Source: Anaerolineae bacterium
Lineage (GTDB): Bacteria > Chloroflexota > Anaerolineae > 4572-78
Length of the DNA stretch: 7,459 nt
Reading direction: 5' to 3'
Assembly: GCA_027022125.1 (NCBI GenBank)
Contig: JALVZI010000263.1
Location: 2,627-10,085, forward strand
Part shown: in pieces, positions 5,827 through 7,459 of the stretch
How the letters are laid out: every line of letters starts with the position of its first letter
Numbering within the stretch: position 1 is the first letter of the stretch
Notes under the pieces: generated by a model
Databases searched by the model: none
What the model was told of the DNA's origin: nothing
The model's input: only the letters and a program-made list of their open reading frames with translations
Position numbers and translations under genes: made by a program

Positions 5827-5885
5827 CGTAGGGGCGACCTTTATGGTCGCCCTGAAATAGGGCAGCCACAAGGGCTGCCCCTACA
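5827..5885. repeat. Nested palindromic repeat, copy 3
   Basis: The outer arms GTAGGGGC and GCCCCTAC (5828-5835 and 5877-5884) match copy 1 at 151-208, and bases 5865-5884 are identical to 188-207. The left inner arm (CCTTTATGG, 5838-5846) has drifted from the right inner arm CCACAAGGG, while in copy 1 these arms still pair perfectly. GCCCT pairs with AGGGC around a GAAAT loop. Confidence 0.85.
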
Positions 5886-5983
5886 ATTGTTCAAGGCGAG
5901 CAGTGTGCGGTGAGTAAATAAATTCGTGTAATCTGTGGAAATTCGTGGCTGAAATCTTCACCTGCGTAAGTCCTAGTAAATCT

Positions 5984-6004
5984 ACGCAATACGCAACACG
6001 CAAT
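5984..6004. repeat. Heptamer tandem array, ACGCAAY x3
   Basis: Three adjacent 7-base units ACGCAAT, ACGCAAC and ACGCAAT, then AC. It lies about 50 bases before the kinase start codon, just upstream of where its -35 region would be. Confidence 0.75.
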
Positions 6005-6038
6005 ACCCACCAAACTATCAGCGTACCGCTTTTTGTGG

Positions 6039-6044
6039 TAAAAT
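6039..6044 (+). promoter_or_regulatory. Possible -10 box of the kinase operon
   Basis: TAAAAT matches the -10 consensus at five of six positions. Seventeen bases upstream there is only TATCAG, a poor -35. Transcription from it would start near 6051, only about three bases before the GTG at 6054. This fits the absence of any Shine-Dalgarno sequence there and suggests a leaderless message. Confidence 0.4.
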
Positions 6045-6053
6045 AAAACCGTT

Positions 6054-7211
6054 GTGACCGATGAAACTGTGAAACGCCAATTACAGCAGAAAATTGCCCA
6101 ACTGGCTGCTGTGCGCGAAATCAGCCGCGCCATCGCCGAAGCCCGCGACCTCGACTCGACGCTTGATTTGATTACCCGCCGCACCACCGAGGTGATGGGC
6201 GTGCAATCGTGTTCCATCTACCTGTACAACCGCAGCGGCGACGCGCTGGTGCTGGCGGCATCCACCGGCTTGCGCGCCACCGGTATCGGGCAGGTGATGC
6301 TGCCCAAAGGCGCGGGGTTGACCGGCTGGGCGGCGGAACACAGAGAGGTGGTCACTGCCACCCACGCCGCCGCCGACCCCCGTTTCTTCCGCGTGCTCGG
6401 CAGTGGCGAAAGCAGATTCGCATCGCTGATGGCAATGCCGCTGTTGGCGCGCGGCACGGCTATCGGCGCGATAAACGTGCAAACGGCAGAATTTCACCAA
6501 TTTTCCGCCGATGAAATCGAGTTGTTCAGTTTCATCACCGATTTGGCGGCGACCGCGCTGGAAAAAACCAAATCGGTGCATGCCGCGGTGGTGCAGGAAA
6601 TTCACCATCGGGTGAAAAACAATCTGCAAACGATTGCCATGCTGCTGCGTCTGCAATTGGCGCAGGATGAAACGCACTCGCCCCGCGAAATTCTGCGCGA
6701 AAGCATCAACCGCGTGTTGAGTATCGCTGCGGTGCACGAAATTCTGGCACACGAGCATCACACGCAGGTGGCGCTGAAAAATCTGGTTTCGCAAGTGGCA
6801 CACACCGTCACCCAAACGATGACTCTCGGCGAGCAGGTGTCGCTCACTGTTTCCGGCGAAGATTTTGTGGTATCATCGCAGGCGGCAACCCATATCGCGC
6901 TGGCGGTCAACGAGTTGGTGCAAAATTCGCTGGAACACGGTTTGCGGCGCGCGGGCGGCAATATCGCCGTCACCATCGGGCATTATGAAAATTTGCTGAC
7001 GCTGACCGTGCGCGATGACGGCGCGGGGCTGCCCGCCGATTTTCGCATCGGCGAAAGTGACGGGCTGGGGCTGGAACTGATTCGCACGCTGGTGGAAGAA
7101 GATTTGGGCGGCGAGTTTCGGCTGGCGGCAAACGGCGACGGTGGCACAACGGCGACCGTGCGTCTGCCGCTGGCGGCAATTTCTGTGGACAGACGGTTAA
7201 CCTATGTCTGA
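6054..7211 (+). CDS. GAF-domain HisKA_2 histidine kinase, PdtaS-like
   Basis: A soluble sensor kinase of 385 residues with no membrane segment. A short helix (6-40) leads into a GAF domain (about 30-170), which in this family binds small ligands or senses redox state. The phosphorylation block QEIHHRVKNNLQ (181-192) belongs to the HisKA_2/HWE-like group; the phosphate acceptor is probably H185. The ATP-binding part shows the N box NELVQNSLEHG (N286, N291), G1 in DDGAGLP (D322) and G2 in GLGLELI (337-343). The sequence after the His block (LLRLQ) recalls Mycobacterium PdtaS, but this protein has a GAF and no PAS. The GTG is the first start after an in-frame TAA at 6039-6041 and has no ribosome site; a second GTG at 6069 would shorten it by five residues. 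It overlaps the response regulator by 8 bases, so they are likely partners. Confidence 0.93.
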   Translation: MTDETVKRQLQQKIAQLAAVREISRAIAEARDLDSTLDLITRRTTEVMGVQSCSIYLYNRSGDALVLAASTGLRATGIGQVMLPKGAGLTGWAAEHREVVTATHAAADPRFFRVLGSGESRFASLMAMPLLARGTAIGAINVQTAEFHQFSADEIELFSFITDLAATALEKTKSVHAAVVQEIHHRVKNNLQTIAMLLRLQLAQDETHSPREILRESINRVLSIAAVHEILAHEHHTQVALKNLVSQVAHTVTQTMTLGEQVSLTVSGEDFVVSSQAATHIALAVNELVQNSLEHGLRRAGGNIAVTIGHYENLLTLTVRDDGAGLPADFRIGESDGLGLELIRTLVEEDLGGEFRLAANGDGGTTATVRLPLAAISVDRRLTYV

Positions 7212-7459
7212 CCGAACGCGATACCGCATCGTTATCGCCGATGATGAAGGCGTCATTCGGCTGGGATTGCGCACGATGGTGCGCGCGTTGGGACACACGG
7301 TGGTCGGCACGGCGCGCAACGGTGTGGAAGCCGTTAATTTGGTGCGGCAGATGTCGCCCGATTTGCTGCTGCTGGACATTAAAATGCCGAAAATGGACGG
7401 CATCGCCGTGGCGGAAAAACTGTCGGCGGAAATGCCGCTGCCCATCGTGATGCTGACCG
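7204..7459 (+). CDS. Response regulator, receiver domain (3' end beyond window)
   Basis: The first 85 codons are visible. The receiver domain has the acidic pair D13-D14 (IADDEG), phosphate acceptor D58 (LLLLDIKMPKMDG) and the switch residue T85 at the window edge. The ATG lies inside the end of the kinase gene, giving an 8-base overlap, and there is no clear ribosome site, so translation is probably coupled. Sequence style (IRLGL, DIKMP, DGI) and the HisKA_2 partner suggest the PdtaR/EutV group, which carry an ANTAR RNA-binding output domain and act by antitermination. The output domain is outside the window, so this is inference; a DNA-binding or stand-alone regulator remains possible. Confidence 0.92.
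   Translation, partial: MSDRTRYRIVIADDEGVIRLGLRTMVRALGHTVVGTARNGVEAVNLVRQMSPDLLLLDIKMPKMDGIAVAEKLSAEMPLPIVMLT

Larger units (their letters stand above)
5625..6053. other. Gene-free divergent region between the DJ-1 and kinase genes
   Basis: It contains the DJ-1 promoter on the left, palindromic repeat copies 2 and 3 in the middle, and a possible kinase -10 box on the right. Between these are imperfect 9-base-period stretches (ACGCTGATG, ACGCAGATG, ACACGGATT at 5722-5748; AATTCGTGT, AATCTGTGG at 5921-5938, then AATTCGTGG at 5940-5948) and a heptamer array at 5984-6004. I see no small gene and no tRNA or other RNA fold beyond the palindromes. Confidence 0.6.

Noticed and set aside
6081..6815. 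Minus-strand open frame of 244 codons
   Set aside because: Antisense shadow of the kinase gene, whose domains and catalytic motifs are unmistakable on the other strand.

Overview
The window looks like chromosomal DNA from a free-living bacterium of moderate GC content. My best guess is Chloroflexota (Anaerolineae-like). This rests on a membrane-anchored GAF/PAS nucleotide cyclase, a PdtaS/PdtaR-like signalling pair, a DJ-1d-like protein, and intergenic DNA full of short tandem and palindromic repeats. The assignment is inference from gene style; no taxonomic marker is present.

Left edge (1-258): the C-terminal end of a rightward gene whose frame is ambiguous, then a nested palindromic repeat. 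Minus-strand block (4574 down to 259): a strong sigma70-type promoter (TTGACA, 17-base spacer, TAAAAT) drives two class II serine tRNAs, Ser-TGA then Ser-GCT, closed by a clear intrinsic terminator. Sixteen bases after its T-run starts a three-gene set: a DEDDh 3'-5' exonuclease fused to a C-terminal WYL domain, a HAD-IA phosphatase that overlaps it by one base, and an 806-residue multi-pass GAF-PAS class III adenylate cyclase. Eight heptamer repeats lie between the phosphatase and the cyclase Shine-Dalgarno sequence.

Middle (4575-6053): two repeat-laden intergenic regions flank a leftward DJ-1/PfpI gene that has its own good promoter and ribosome binding site. Right end (6054-7459): a rightward GAF / HisKA_2-type histidine kinase overlaps by 8 bases a response regulator that runs off the window. 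The pair resembles PdtaS/PdtaR, whose response regulators act on RNA through an ANTAR domain; here the output domain lies beyond the edge.

How they may work together: the cyclase and the two-component pair are separate GAF-based sensing systems. The exonuclease releases nucleoside monophosphates that a YjjG-like HAD phosphatase could dephosphorylate, a plausible but unproven reason for their coupling. No CRISPR array, transposase or recognisable defence cassette is present. The least expected signals are the exonuclease-WYL fusion, four unrelated tandem arrays that all share a 7-base period, three copies of one palindromic repeat family, and the exonuclease gene sitting directly behind a tRNA terminator.
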